The notes under the pieces: generated by a model
The model's database searches: none
What the model saw: the letters and a program-made list of their open reading frames with translations, nothing else
What the model was told of the DNA's origin: nothing
Shown: positions 51,844-60,272 of the stretch, one piece after another
Numbering within the stretch: position 1 is the stretch's first letter
Layout: the number at the start of each line of letters is the position of its first letter
Position numbers and translations under genes: made by a program
From: RYN-230 sp963793825
GTDB lineage: Bacteria > Actinomycetota > Actinomycetes > Streptosporangiales > Streptosporangiaceae
Assembly (NCBI GenBank): GCA_963793825.1
Contig: CAWCBE010000007.1
Span: 806,001 to 870,000, forward strand
Direction: 5' to 3'
Length of the DNA: 64,000 nt

Positions 51844-51944
51844 TCGGCAAAGTGATCAAGGCCGCGCTGCTCGCTGCGCTGCTGGCCGTCGTCGTGCAGT
51901 CCCTGCCGGACGTGCAGCGCTACCTGGAACTGCGCGAGATGTGA
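51840..51944 (+). CDS. 34-residue membrane microprotein (DUF6893-like)
   Basis: ATG 51840 overlaps the previous stop by 4 bp and has GAGGAGG upstream. The peptide is MIGKVIKAALLAALLA..., one membrane helix (to about residue 22) and a charged tail SLPDVQRYLELREM. I recall such peptides as DUF6893 in actinobacterial hydrogenase operons. It resembles the peptide at 37923. It might anchor the hydrogenase to the membrane or bind its partner. Confidence 0.8.
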   Translation: MIGKVIKAALLAALLAVVVQSLPDVQRYLELREM

Positions 51945-51986
51945 GCACCGGCCGCGAACACGGCCCGTGCGGAGGTGAGGCAAGCA

Positions 51987-52223
51987 ATGGAGACGATCAT
52001 CGGATTCGTGGCCGGCTACCTGGTCGGCACGAGCGAGGGCAAGGCCGGCCTGAAACGGCTGCAGGACTCGTGGCAGGCCATCACTACCTCGCCGCACGCG
52101 CGGAAGATGGCGGCCGACGCGCTGGCCGTGGCGGCACCGGTGGCGAGGCAGGTCACCAGCCGCGGCCTGGGCGCCCTCGGCACCGGCCTTACCGGGCGGG
52201 TTCCTCCGCCACGGCGGGCCTAG
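51987..52223 (+). CDS. Small hypothetical protein at the end of the hydrogenase operon
   Basis: A 78-residue protein from ATG 51987 with GGAGGTGAGG upstream. The N-terminal METIIGFVAGYLVGTSEGKAG resembles the short helix plus Gly/Lys turn of YtxH-like small proteins. The rest is basic and helical (RLQDSWQAITTSPHARKMAADAL). It lies 42 bp after the microprotein, likely the same transcript. The function is unknown. Confidence 0.7.
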   Translation: METIIGFVAGYLVGTSEGKAGLKRLQDSWQAITTSPHARKMAADALAVAAPVARQVTSRGLGALGTGLTGRVPPPRRA

Positions 52224-52414
52224 GAGCTTCGCGCCGGTCCTCCGGCCGCCGCTGCGCGCCATGGCGGGCAGCGGCGGCCAGGGGCGCTGGCGGCCAGCCC
52301 GCTGCGGCACCGGCCCCGGCATCTCGCGTGAGCGCGCCCTCCCGCGGTGACATCACCCGTCCGGGTGGGCACGCGCGATCACCGGGTCGGCCGCGACGCC
52401 GTTAGGCTGGGCGG

Positions 52415-53122
52415 GTGGCCGAGGGGGGACAGTCACGGACCGCGCTGGTCCGCCGGGCGCGCCGGATCAACCGCGAGCTGGCCCGGCTGTATCCGGACGC
52501 GCACCTCGAGCTGAACTTCAGCTCTCCGCTCGAACTGCTGGCGGCGGCCATCCTGGCCGCCCAGAACACCGACCGGCGGGTCAACGAGGTGACCCCGGCG
52601 CTGTTCACCAGGTACCGCACCGCGTGCGATTATGCCGCCGCGGACCGCGCGGAGCTGGAGGCCATGATCCTGCCCACCGGTTTCTTCCGGGCCAAGGCCG
52701 CCACCCTCATCGCGCTCGGGCAGGCCCTGTGTGACCGCTTCGGCGGCGAGGTCCCCGGCACGCTGGATGATCTGGTGAGCCTGCCGGGCATCGGCCGCAA
52801 GACCGCGAACGTGGTGCTCGGCGACGCCTTCGGCCGGCCCGGCCTGGCCGTGGACACTCACGTGGCCCGGCTGGCCCGGCGGTTTGGCTGGACCGCCCAG
52901 GCCGACCCGGGGCGGATCGAGCGGGACGTGTGCGCCCTGCTGCCGCGCCAGGAGTGGACGGCCGCCTCCCACCGGATGACCTGGCACGGCCGCCGGGTGT
53001 GCCACGCCCGGCGGCCGGCGTGCGGCGCGTGCGGGATCGCCCGGCTGTGCCCGTCATTCGGTGCGGGGCCCACCGACGAGGAAACCGCCCGCAAGCTGGT
53101 CAGGCCCGGGCCGTTTTCCTGA
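52415..53122 (+). CDS. nth: Endonuclease III
   Basis: A 235-residue DNA glycosylase/AP lyase of base-excision repair. The helix-hairpin-helix LPGIGRKTANVVLGDAFG carries the catalytic Lys, VDTHVARLARR the catalytic Asp, and the C-terminal C-x6-C-x2-C-x5-C (CHARRPACGACGIARLC) binds the 4Fe-4S cluster. Start GTG 52415. It is unrelated to the hydrogenase operon. Confidence 0.95.
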   Translation: MAEGGQSRTALVRRARRINRELARLYPDAHLELNFSSPLELLAAAILAAQNTDRRVNEVTPALFTRYRTACDYAAADRAELEAMILPTGFFRAKAATLIALGQALCDRFGGEVPGTLDDLVSLPGIGRKTANVVLGDAFGRPGLAVDTHVARLARRFGWTAQADPGRIERDVCALLPRQEWTAASHRMTWHGRRVCHARRPACGACGIARLCPSFGAGPTDEETARKLVRPGPFS

Positions 53123-53430
53123 CTGCGTTTTTCCTGACTGCGTTCCCGGCCTGGCCAGGCGGGCGGGGGCCAGCGCAGCCCGCGGATCTCCCGGACCGTC
53201 CGCCCCGTTTCCCCCCGCGGCACCCTCCGCAGCCTGGGCAGCTCCCCGGGCCGGTGGCGGTGGCCTGGCTGGCCGCACGTCCGGCGCTATCTGGACGATT
53301 CGCCGTCTGACGACCCGCCCGGCGCCCGGGCTACCCAGCCGCATCTGCTGCGTGTGGGCTCACCGGAGGTGGGCAGGGGCCACGGTAAGCCGCTATGGGA
53401 GGCTTCGCGGGCAGTGACAGGGGAGGCATC
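53123..53430. other. 308-bp gap between nth and the aldehyde dehydrogenase gene
   Basis: A 15-bp direct duplication (TTTTCCTGACTGCGT type) spans the nth stop at about 53113-53142. The rest is GC-rich with no convincing gene. The ribosome-binding site GGGGAGG for the next gene is at 53420-53426. Confidence 0.6.
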
Positions 53431-54816
53431 GTGGCCATCGCGACCATCAACCCCGCAACCGGGGAAACAGTGAAGACCTACCACGAGATGAGCGAGGCCG
53501 ACGTCGAGCGGTCCCTGGCGGCGGCCGTGACGGCGTACGCCAGCTACCGGCTGACCAGCTTCGGCGAGCGGGCCGGGTGGATGCGCCGCGCCGCGGACAT
53601 CCTGGACTCCGAGCAGGACCAGATCGCGGCCATGATGACGACGGAGATGGGCAAGACGCTGGCCTCCGCCCGGCAGGAGGTGGCGAAGTGCGCCGGGGCC
53701 TGCCGTTACTACGCCACGCACGCCTCCGGGTTCCTGGCCGACGAGGCCGCCGACTCCCGGGCCGTCGGCGCCGAGCGCGCCTACGTGAAGTACCAGCCCC
53801 TCGGGCCGGTGCTGGCCATCATGCCGTGGAACTTCCCGCTCTGGCAGGCCATGCGGTTCGCCGCGCCCAACCTGATGGCCGGGAACGTCGGGCTGCTCAA
53901 GCACGCCTCGAACGTGCCGCAGACGGCGCTGTTCATGCAGGACCTGTTCGCCCGGGCCGGCTTCCCGGCCGCGACGTTCCAGACCCTGCTGGTCAGCTCG
54001 GCGCGGGTCGAGCCGATCCTGCGCGACCGCCGGGTGGCGGCCGCCACCCTGACCGGGTCGGGACCGGCCGGGCAGTCGGTGGGCTCCATCGCGGGCAGCG
54101 AGATCAAGAAGGTGGTCCTCGAGCTGGGCGGCAGTGACCCGTTCATCGTCATGCCGTCCACCGACCTGCCGGCCGCCGCCCGGGTGGCCGCAGTCGCCCG
54201 CTGCATCAACAACGGCCAGTCCTGCATCGCAGCCAAGCGCTTCATCGTGCACGACGCGGTGTATGACGAGTTCGAGCGGCTGTTCGTGGAGCAGATGTCG
54301 GCCAAGACCGTCGGCGACCCGATGCTGGACAGCACCGACGTGGGCCCGCTGTCCTCCGAGCAGCAGCGCGACGACGTCGAAAAGCTCGTCGCCGACGCGG
54401 TCGCCACGGGCGCGCGGGTCCTGTGCGGGGGGGCCGCGCCGGACCGGCCCGGCTTCTACTACCCGCCGACCGTGCTGGCCAGCATCACTCCCGCTATGCG
54501 GGTGCACAGCGAGGAGGTGTTCGGCCCGGTGGCCACCCTCTACCGGGTCGCGGACATCGACGGGGCCATCGAGCTCGCCAACGGCACCGAGTTCGGGCTC
54601 GGTGCCAACGCGTGGACCAACGACGAGGGGGAACAGGAGCGCCTCATCCGGGACCTCGCCGCCGGCATGGTGTTCATCAACGGCAACGTGACCTCCTACC
54701 CTGAGCTCCCGTTCGGCGGCGTCAGGACCTCTGGTCACGGCCGGGAGCTGTCCAGCCAGGGCATTCGCGAGTTCTGCAACATCAAGACCGTATGGAACGG
54801 CGGGCCGAAGGCATGA
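53431..54816 (+). CDS. NAD(P)-dependent aldehyde dehydrogenase (succinate-semialdehyde type)
   Basis: A 461-residue non-acylating aldehyde dehydrogenase. Motifs: IMPWNFPLWQAMR (cofactor), the general-base region LELGGSDPFIVM, the catalytic Cys in NNGQSCIAAKRF and EEVFGPVATL near the C-terminus. Succinate-semialdehyde dehydrogenase (GabD-like) is the closest group by eye. GTG 53431, just after GGGGAGG, is the best start. A 23-codon frame (54813-54884) overlaps its stop but has no visible family. Confidence 0.9.
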   Translation: MAIATINPATGETVKTYHEMSEADVERSLAAAVTAYASYRLTSFGERAGWMRRAADILDSEQDQIAAMMTTEMGKTLASARQEVAKCAGACRYYATHASGFLADEAADSRAVGAERAYVKYQPLGPVLAIMPWNFPLWQAMRFAAPNLMAGNVGLLKHASNVPQTALFMQDLFARAGFPAATFQTLLVSSARVEPILRDRRVAAATLTGSGPAGQSVGSIAGSEIKKVVLELGGSDPFIVMPSTDLPAAARVAAVARCINNGQSCIAAKRFIVHDAVYDEFERLFVEQMSAKTVGDPMLDSTDVGPLSSEQQRDDVEKLVADAVATGARVLCGGAAPDRPGFYYPPTVLASITPAMRVHSEEVFGPVATLYRVADIDGAIELANGTEFGLGANAWTNDEGEQERLIRDLAAGMVFINGNVTSYPELPFGGVRTSGHGRELSSQGIREFCNIKTVWNGGPKA

Positions 54817-54889
54817 CGGCCAGGCTGAACGAGCGCGCGTACGGCGACTGGCTGCGCGAGATGACGGACGCCGGGCACCGCTGACCCGG

Positions 54890-55606
54890 TCACCCGGGAG
54901 GCGCGCCCGGATGCGGTGGCGGGGAGCGGAGCGCGAAGGCGTTCTCGATGTCCTCGCGCTGTACCGCGGGGCCCGGAAGGTCCAGCGGGCCGTTCCAGGC
55001 CAGCCCGTTGAGGAAGATCGTGACCTGGCGCGCGGCGATGGCGGCCCAGCCGGGGCCGTGCGGCAGCGGCTGGGTGATCAGCGCACTGAAGATGATGATG
55101 TCGGTGGCGTTGACCGGGGCACGGATGCTGTGGTCGGCATGGCCGCGGCCGATGAAGCGGTCCAGGCGGTGGTTGATCGCCTGGCGTGCCTGGACCGCTT
55201 CGCCGCTCATCAGCGGGGGCGCGCCATGCAGGGGCAGCACCAGCTGGTCGGCGATGTCCAGGGTGCGGGACAGGAACTGCGCGACGGCGTCGAGGCCAGG
55301 AAGGTCCGTGCTGTCGATCTGGTCCAGGATCTGGTTGAGCAGGCGGTAGGCCCGGTATTCGAGGGCGTGCAGCAGGGCCTGCCGGTCGGCGTAGCCGCGG
55401 TACAGCGTGCCGACGCCGACCCCGGCCTCCGCGGCGATGGTGGCCAGCGGGACGTTGCGGCCCTCGCGCAGCATGACGGCGGCCGCGGCGGCCAGGATGC
55501 GCCCGCGGTTGGCCTCGGCATCGCGCCGGGGGCGGCGGTGCGGCCGGCCGCTGGCCAGGCCGCCGGGGGCGCCCCCCTGGCCGCCCCCGGCCCCGTCCTG
55601 GCTCAT
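54890..55606 (-). CDS. TetR-family transcriptional regulator
   Basis: A 238-residue regulator with a Gly-rich N-terminal lead, then the TetR HTH (ILAAAAAVMLREGRNVPLATIAAEAGVGVGTLYRGYADRQALLHAL, residues about 37-80) and an all-helical ligand domain. Its ATG overlaps the stop of the FAD oxidoreductase by 4 bp, so both form one operon. It probably represses that operon through the paired CGGAC...TTCCG sites at 57026 and 57088 (inference). Confidence 0.9.
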   Translation of the reverse strand: MSQDGAGGGQGGAPGGLASGRPHRRPRRDAEANRGRILAAAAAVMLREGRNVPLATIAAEAGVGVGTLYRGYADRQALLHALEYRAYRLLNQILDQIDSTDLPGLDAVAQFLSRTLDIADQLVLPLHGAPPLMSGEAVQARQAINHRLDRFIGRGHADHSIRAPVNATDIIIFSALITQPLPHGPGWAAIAARQVTIFLNGLAWNGPLDLPGPAVQREDIENAFALRSPPPHPGAPPG

Positions 55607-57012
55607 AACCCGGCCCGGCCCAGCAGCCCGCCGTCACGGTCCCGGAGGAACCGGGAGGCGGCGATGACGCCGTCCGGGTCGAGCGCGGCCCGGATGGCCG
55701 CCAGCCGTTCCCGGTCCGCGGGCGGGAGGGAATCCACGTCCCCGGGGCGGCCTTCGGCGAACGAGACGGCGCTGCGGCCGAGGTCGGCCGGTGCCCAGGC
55801 ACGCCGGACGCTGTCCAGCCCCCGCTCGGCCGCCTCGCGCTCACCCGGGGTGGCGGCCAGCCCGACCGCGTGCAACAGGAACGGGCCGGGAACGGCGGTC
55901 ACCGCCCCGGCCGCGCCCGCCCCGGTGGCCGGCGGTGCGGGACGGCCGGTGTTGCGCAGCTCGATCAGCGCCAGCGGCGAGCCAGGCGGGGAGGCCACCC
56001 CCAGGATGCTGGCCGCGATGGCCGGGGTGCCCGGCCCCAGCCAGCGGCCCTCGCCGAGCGCGGGAACCGCGAAGGGCGGGTCCAGGTGGATGCCCGCGAG
56101 GCGTTCCGCATCGGCGGGGCCCCAGGTGTCGGCGGCCGGGGACGGGACCGCGGCGAGCGCGTCCCGCAGCGCGGAGGCCTGCTCGGGGCCGTGCGGCGAG
56201 GCCAGGGCCAGGTGCACGACCGGCGTGCCGCGCAGCGCCGTGGGGAACGGCGGGGCCGGCGGCGCGTGCAGCACCGAGATGCTCGTGGCCAGCGCCGGGC
56301 CGATCCGCGGCAGGGCCGCCGCCCAGGCGGAGACAACGGCCCCGAGCTGAGCGACCGGCCACAGCAGGTACCCCGCCCACAGGTCGTCCACGGCGGCCAG
56401 CCCGAACTCAAGCCGGGCGGCGACCCCGGCCCCGCCACCGCCGCGGAAGGCCCACAGCGCGTCCCGGTCGGCCGGGTCGGCCGCGTCGGCGGCGGCCCGC
56501 CGGATGGTGCCGCGGCCATCGACGTAGTCGACCGCGCGGAGGGCGGCGCTGGCCATGCCCGCGGCGCGCACCAGCCAGCCGACCCCGCCGCCGAAGGTGT
56601 AGCCGCTGACGGCGACGTCCGGCGCCGAGCCGGCCAGGCCCAGCAGCCCGTGCTGCTGCGCGGCGGCGTTGACCGCCGCCCACGTCGCGCCCGCGCCGGC
56701 CCGGGCGGTCCGCGCCGCCGGGTCGATGCCGATCTCGGCCAGCCCGGAGGTGTCAACGATGATCGTGTCGCCGCCCACCTCCCCGGCCGCCCCGTGCCCG
56801 GTCGCCTGCGGCAGCACCCGCAGCCCGCTGCGGGCCGCGTAACGGATCACCTCGGCGATGCCCTCGATGGACCGGGGCGCCGCGGCCAGGGCGGGATGCT
56901 GGGATCCGCTGGAGTTGTGCGGAGTGGTGGCCCGCGCGTACCCGGCGGAGCCAGGCCAGGCGTACTCCACCTCCGCGGACGGCACCGGGTCACTCAGCGG
57001 GCGGTGCGTCAT
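55603..57012 (-). CDS. FAD-binding (BBE/PCMH-type) oxidoreductase
   Basis: A 469-residue flavoprotein: VRYAARSGLRVLPQATGHGAAG and GYTFGGGVGWLVRAAGMA are the FAD-binding PCMH blocks, and RDRDGGLLGRAGL is the C-terminal end. The berberine-bridge-like C-terminal NPDG-type motif appears as LDPDGVIAASRF. It oxidises an unknown alcohol or sugar-like substrate. It is co-transcribed with the TetR gene downstream. The short AT-rich leader contains two operator-like sites. Confidence 0.87.
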   Translation of the reverse strand: MTHRPLSDPVPSAEVEYAWPGSAGYARATTPHNSSGSQHPALAAAPRSIEGIAEVIRYAARSGLRVLPQATGHGAAGEVGGDTIIVDTSGLAEIGIDPAARTARAGAGATWAAVNAAAQQHGLLGLAGSAPDVAVSGYTFGGGVGWLVRAAGMASAALRAVDYVDGRGTIRRAAADAADPADRDALWAFRGGGGAGVAARLEFGLAAVDDLWAGYLLWPVAQLGAVVSAWAAALPRIGPALATSISVLHAPPAPPFPTALRGTPVVHLALASPHGPEQASALRDALAAVPSPAADTWGPADAERLAGIHLDPPFAVPALGEGRWLGPGTPAIAASILGVASPPGSPLALIELRNTGRPAPPATGAGAAGAVTAVPGPFLLHAVGLAATPGEREAAERGLDSVRRAWAPADLGRSAVSFAEGRPGDVDSLPPADRERLAAIRAALDPDGVIAASRFLRDRDGGLLGRAGL

Positions 57013-57025
57013 CAGCTTCCCCTAA

Positions 57026-57103
57026 CGGACAAATAATTCCGGATTAGCCTATTCTCTCTCTCTTCTACGCCTCTAGAGTTCCTGATTCGGACGAAAAATT
57101 CCG
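57026..57103. promoter_or_regulatory. Paired 16-bp operator-like sites
   Basis: CGGACAAATAATTCCG (57026-57041) and CGGACGAAAAATTCCG (57088-57103) differ at two positions and are 62 bp apart (start to start). Each has CGGA...TCCG inverted ends. They lie just upstream of the FAD oxidoreductase/TetR operon in an AT-rich patch. They are likely binding sites of the encoded TetR protein. Confidence 0.65.
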
Positions 57104-57135
57104 TATCCGTGACACTAGTTTCCTGGGGGACAACA

Positions 57136-57219
57136 GTGAAGATCAGCATCCTGGGCCCGGGCAACGTGCCGGAGATGCCCGCGCGGCGCTGGGCCGCCGC
57201 CGTCCGCCTCGTCACCTGA
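57136..57219 (+). pseudogene. Fragment of an F420-dependent NADP reductase-like gene
   Basis: The 27-codon frame from GTG 57136 begins MKISILGPGNV, the Rossmann start of F420-dependent NADP oxidoreductases, then jumps to unrelated Arg/Ala-rich residues and a stop. It is probably the 5' stub of a deleted gene. Confidence 0.45.
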
Positions 57220-57664
57220 CCGGCAGGCTCTCCGGCGCCAGCAGGCCCTGGAGTACCTCGTCCAGGTGGGCCAGGTCGGCGGGTGACAGGGCGGTGAGGG
57301 CGGCCGGGGGCTCGGCCAGGATGCGCTCGGCGAGCGCGGCCGCCTCCCGCCCCGCGGCGGTCAGGGTGACGAGCTTGCGGCGGTGATCGTCGGGATGGGC
57401 GGTCCGCTGGACCAGCCCGCGGCTTTCCAGCTTGTCCACGATGACGGTGGCGTACGGGGCGTCCACCCCGTTCGCCTCGGCGATGTCGCGGAGGGTCAGC
57501 GGGCCGCGGGTGAGCATGCGGAGGACCTTGACCCGGCCCAGCCCGCGGCCCAGGCCGAGTGCCTCCCGCATCTGCTCACGGCGGTCCTGGGCGGCGGCGA
57601 ACGCCTGCATGGCGGACCAGACGCGGGCGGCGAGCTCACTGGACGGCGGGGACGCCTCGGTCAT
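57212..57664 (-). CDS. MarR-family transcriptional regulator
   Basis: A 150-residue winged-helix regulator from ATG 57664: LTRGPLTLRDIAEANGVDAPYATVIVDKLESRGLVQR is the recognition region, and TAHPDDHRRKLVTLTAAG the wing. The DDHR pattern is typical of MarR. Upstream on the same strand lies debris of an MFS transporter, a common MarR target. Confidence 0.9.
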   Translation of the reverse strand: MTEASPPSSELAARVWSAMQAFAAAQDRREQMREALGLGRGLGRVKVLRMLTRGPLTLRDIAEANGVDAPYATVIVDKLESRGLVQRTAHPDDHRRKLVTLTAAGREAAALAERILAEPPAALTALSPADLAHLDEVLQGLLAPESLPVR

Positions 57665-57689
57665 CGGGAAGCTCCTCTGTTCGGCGGGC

Positions 57690-57990
57690 CAGCCGTTCGC
57701 CGGTGCGCCTGGCCCCCAGCGCCAGGGCCGGCCTGGAACACCCGGCGGCGGCCGAAACCGGTCGGCCAGGGAGCCGGACAGTATCAGCAGGCTGGCGATC
57801 ACCAGCGTGCAGGCGTCGATCTCCACTGCAGGCCGGTCACGGAGGCGTGCAGGTTCCGCTTGGATCGACAGCAGGGCCACGTTGACGATCGTGACATCCA
57901 CGCTGGCGATGAACAGGCTCAGGCAGCAGATGGCCAGGAGCCCGCGGCCAGGTGGCCGCCGCTGTCGATCAGCGGGCCTCCTGTTCGTCG
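57690..57990 (-). pseudogene. Remnant of a DHA2-type MFS transporter gene
   Basis: On the minus strand, in frame with the MarR gene, the translation shows GLLAICCLSLFIASVDVTIVNVAL and then IDACTLVIASLLILSGSLADRF, the first two helices and motif A region of DHA2 drug exporters. They are shortened and followed by a frame change (RRRVFQAG lies in another frame). Only about 90 residues of some 450 remain. The 397-bp gap 57665-58061 otherwise holds nothing coding on the plus strand. Confidence 0.7.
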
Positions 57991-58061
57991 TACCAGGTGT
58001 AGAGCAGATTCCCCCGGCTGGCGGACACCGCCGGGCGGCCGGCCGACCTAGGAGGATGGCA

Positions 58062-58688
58062 ATGAAGCCAGCGGAGACCTGGAAGCACATCCATTCCGAG
58101 CGGGCGCAGATGGCCGACACCTGGGCCGGCCTGTCGCCTCAGCAGTGGGCCGCCCAGTCCTGGTGCCAGGGCTGGTCAGTCCAGGACACCGCGGGCCACA
58201 TCGTGGAGGCCGCCGAGCAGACCCCGGCGAACTTCTACAAGGAACTGGCCTCGGCTGGGTTCCGGTTCCACGTCTTCACCGACCGGGGCGCCCGGCGGGC
58301 TGGCTCCGCCGGCCCGGATGAGCTGGTCCGCCGCCTGCGGGCCCGGACGTCCAGCACGAATCACCCGCCCGCGCCGGTGATGGCCATGCTTGGCGAGATC
58401 GTCGTGCACGGCCAGGACATCCGCCGGCCGCTGGGCCTCAAGCACCAGCCGCCGGCGGACGCCCTGGTGGCCGTGGCCGACAGCTGGAAGAACTCCAACC
58501 TCCTGATCGGGGCGAAGCGGCGGATCAGCGGGCTGCGGCTGCGGGCCACCGACACCGAGTGGGCGCACGGCGAGGGCCCGGAAGTGTCCGGCCCGCTGCT
58601 CTCGCTGGTGGTGGCCATGACAGGGCGCAAGGCCGTTTACGCCGACCTGGCCGGCGAGGGGGTCGCCGAGCTCGGCCGCCGGCCCTGA
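58062..58688 (+). CDS. Maleylpyruvate-isomerase-family (mycothiol-dependent, DinB-like) protein
   Basis: A 208-residue four-helix DinB/MDMPI-like protein: LSPQQWAAQSWCQGWSVQDTAGHIVEA and GEIVVHGQDIRRPLG carry the three histidine-type metal ligands of the family. Mycothiol-dependent enzymes of this fold isomerise or conjugate small electrophiles. The ATG 58062 is 6 bp after GGAGG; ATG 58056 is less likely. The substrate is unknown. Confidence 0.82.
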   Translation: MKPAETWKHIHSERAQMADTWAGLSPQQWAAQSWCQGWSVQDTAGHIVEAAEQTPANFYKELASAGFRFHVFTDRGARRAGSAGPDELVRRLRARTSSTNHPPAPVMAMLGEIVVHGQDIRRPLGLKHQPPADALVAVADSWKNSNLLIGAKRRISGLRLRATDTEWAHGEGPEVSGPLLSLVVAMTGRKAVYADLAGEGVAELGRRP

Positions 58689-58699
58689 GCCAGCCGGCG

Positions 58700-59068
58700 C
58701 TACGCGGTCCCGGCGACGCCGATCAGGTGGCCCTCGGGATCGGTGAAGTGGCCGACCACCAGGCCGGTCGGCGCCCGGACCGGGCCCATCTCGCGCTTCC
58801 CGCCGAGGCTCTCGGCCCGCCGCAGGGCGGCCTCCACGTCAGGGACGCCGACATAGAAGATCACGTGGCCGTCGTAACCCGCGCCTCCGCCGACGCCGCC
58901 GGGGATCCCGGTCCCGTCGCTGGTCGTGACGCCGTTCACGAAGCCGTAGTTGGCCGGCTCCGACGCCGCCTCGGCGACCGGGGCGCTGGTGTCGAACTCC
59001 CAGCCGAACAGCTCGCCGAAGTACCCCCGGAGCTGTTCCGGGTTCTTACCGATGATCTCGAAATGCAC
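58700..59068 (-). CDS. VOC-family (glyoxalase-like) protein
   Basis: A 122-residue VOC protein: HFEIIGKNPEQLRGYFGELFGW, HVIFYVGVPDVEAALRRAESLGG and GHFTDPEGHLIGVAG are the typical paired beta-alpha modules. The start is uncertain. GTG 59068 fits the fold; a well-placed ATG at 59083 is out of frame by one, so a small error or frameshift at the 5' end is possible. Confidence 0.78.
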   Translation of the reverse strand: MHFEIIGKNPEQLRGYFGELFGWEFDTSAPVAEAASEPANYGFVNGVTTSDGTGIPGGVGGGAGYDGHVIFYVGVPDVEAALRRAESLGGKREMGPVRAPTGLVVGHFTDPEGHLIGVAGTA

Positions 59069-59222
59069 AACGGCTGTGCCATGGTCACTCCCTTCCGCGC
59101 CGGCCAACCGGCGCCTTGCGGGACAGGCCCCGCACTGGTGACTGCCGCACCGCATCAAACTCACCGGTGGGCCGGCTCCGGACCAGGCGGAGCCGGCCCG
59201 GCTGAGGTCATAGGCTGCCCGC

Positions 59223-59681
59223 ATGATCGATCAGCGGCTTCAGGAACTGGGCATTGAGCTGCCGCCGGTATTCCCGCCCGCGGGTAACTACCTCGGATGC
59301 GTGGTTGACGGCGGCCTGGTGTACGCCGGGGGGCACGGGCCCATCCACGGCCAGACCATCATTCGCGGGAAGGTGGGCCGGGACCTCTCGCTGGAGGAGG
59401 GACGGCACGCGGCCCGGCTGACGGCCCTGTCGATCCTCGCCACCCTGCGGGCCGAGCTCGGCGATCTCGACCGCATCGCCCGGATCGTGAAGGTCTTCGG
59501 GATGGTCAACGTCGCGCCGGGTTTCAACCAGACCCCCGCGGTCATCGACGGGTGCTCCGACCTGCTCGTCGAGGTGTTCGGTGCGGCCGGGCGGCACACC
59601 CGCAGTGCCGTCGGGCTGGCGGAGCTGCCCTTCGACATCGCCGTGGAGGTCGAGCTGACTGCGCGGCTCCGGTCAGGCTGA
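59223..59681 (+). CDS. RidA-family protein
   Basis: A 152-residue YjgF/RidA-like protein of the longer two-block type: NYLGCVVDGGLVYAGGHGPI, then LDRIARIVKVFGMVNVAPGF and the C-terminal SAVGLAELPFDIAVEVEL with the GLxxLP-type motif. RidA proteins deaminate reactive enamines/imines. It overlaps the convergent NTF2-like gene by 9 bp. Confidence 0.9.
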   Translation: MIDQRLQELGIELPPVFPPAGNYLGCVVDGGLVYAGGHGPIHGQTIIRGKVGRDLSLEEGRHAARLTALSILATLRAELGDLDRIARIVKVFGMVNVAPGFNQTPAVIDGCSDLLVEVFGAAGRHTRSAVGLAELPFDIAVEVELTARLRSG

Positions 59682-60137
59682 CGCCGGAACGGGGATCCCC
59701 AGCTGCCGGGCCAGCGTGGCGTGGTCCCAGTGGATCCGCTGCGAGCGGATCTGCCTGCCCTGGAACCCGACGATCGCGACCGTCAGCACCTCGGCCTGCC
59801 GGTGGGTCGGGGCGACCCCGGGCAGCAGCCAGGGCAGCTCCCGGTCGTGCGTGAACGACACCGTCGCCTCGTCGACCAGGTGGAACCGGTCCACGGTCCG
59901 GGACAGCCTGGTGACACCCAGGTCACCGGGCAGATAGGGCAGGAAATCCTCGGCGTAGAACCGTTCCAGCGCCGGGCGCCCGGCGGCACCGGTCTTCGCG
60001 GGCAAATGCCAGACCGACGGCTCGGCGGCCAGGTGCGCGAGCGCCCCGGCTAGGTCACGGCGGGCGACCGACGCTTCCCAGTGCTCGTCCCACAGCCGCT
60101 CCAGCTCCCGCATGAACTGCGCGATCGCCGTGGTCAC
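59673..60137 (-). CDS. NTF2/SnoaL-like protein
   Basis: A 154-residue protein of the cone-shaped NTF2-like fold: RELERLWDEHWEASVARRDLAGALAHLA followed by FYAEDFLPYLP, and the strands VDRFHLVDEATVSFTHD, EVLTVAIVGFQGRQIRSQRIHWD. It is probably a ligand-binding or ester-cyclase-like protein of unknown substrate. GTG 60137 is chosen as the start; 17 extra residues are possible from 60188. Confidence 0.75.
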   Translation of the reverse strand: MTTAIAQFMRELERLWDEHWEASVARRDLAGALAHLAAEPSVWHLPAKTGAAGRPALERFYAEDFLPYLPGDLGVTRLSRTVDRFHLVDEATVSFTHDRELPWLLPGVAPTHRQAEVLTVAIVGFQGRQIRSQRIHWDHATLARQLGIPVPASA

Positions 60138-60272
60138 CTGGACAAAATACCCATTCTGCGGCCTGTTACCTCGGCGCCCAGCGCTCACGGCCCGGGGCCG
60201 GCCTGGCCCGGCCGGGATTCCGCGGGATGAGACGAGCCGCCCGGTACATCGTCCGGGTCAGCCTCGCGCTCC

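Noticed and set aside
54813..54884. 23-codon frame overlapping the aldehyde dehydrogenase stop
   Set aside because: It has an overlapping ATG but no recognisable family or conserved feature; too short to call with confidence.
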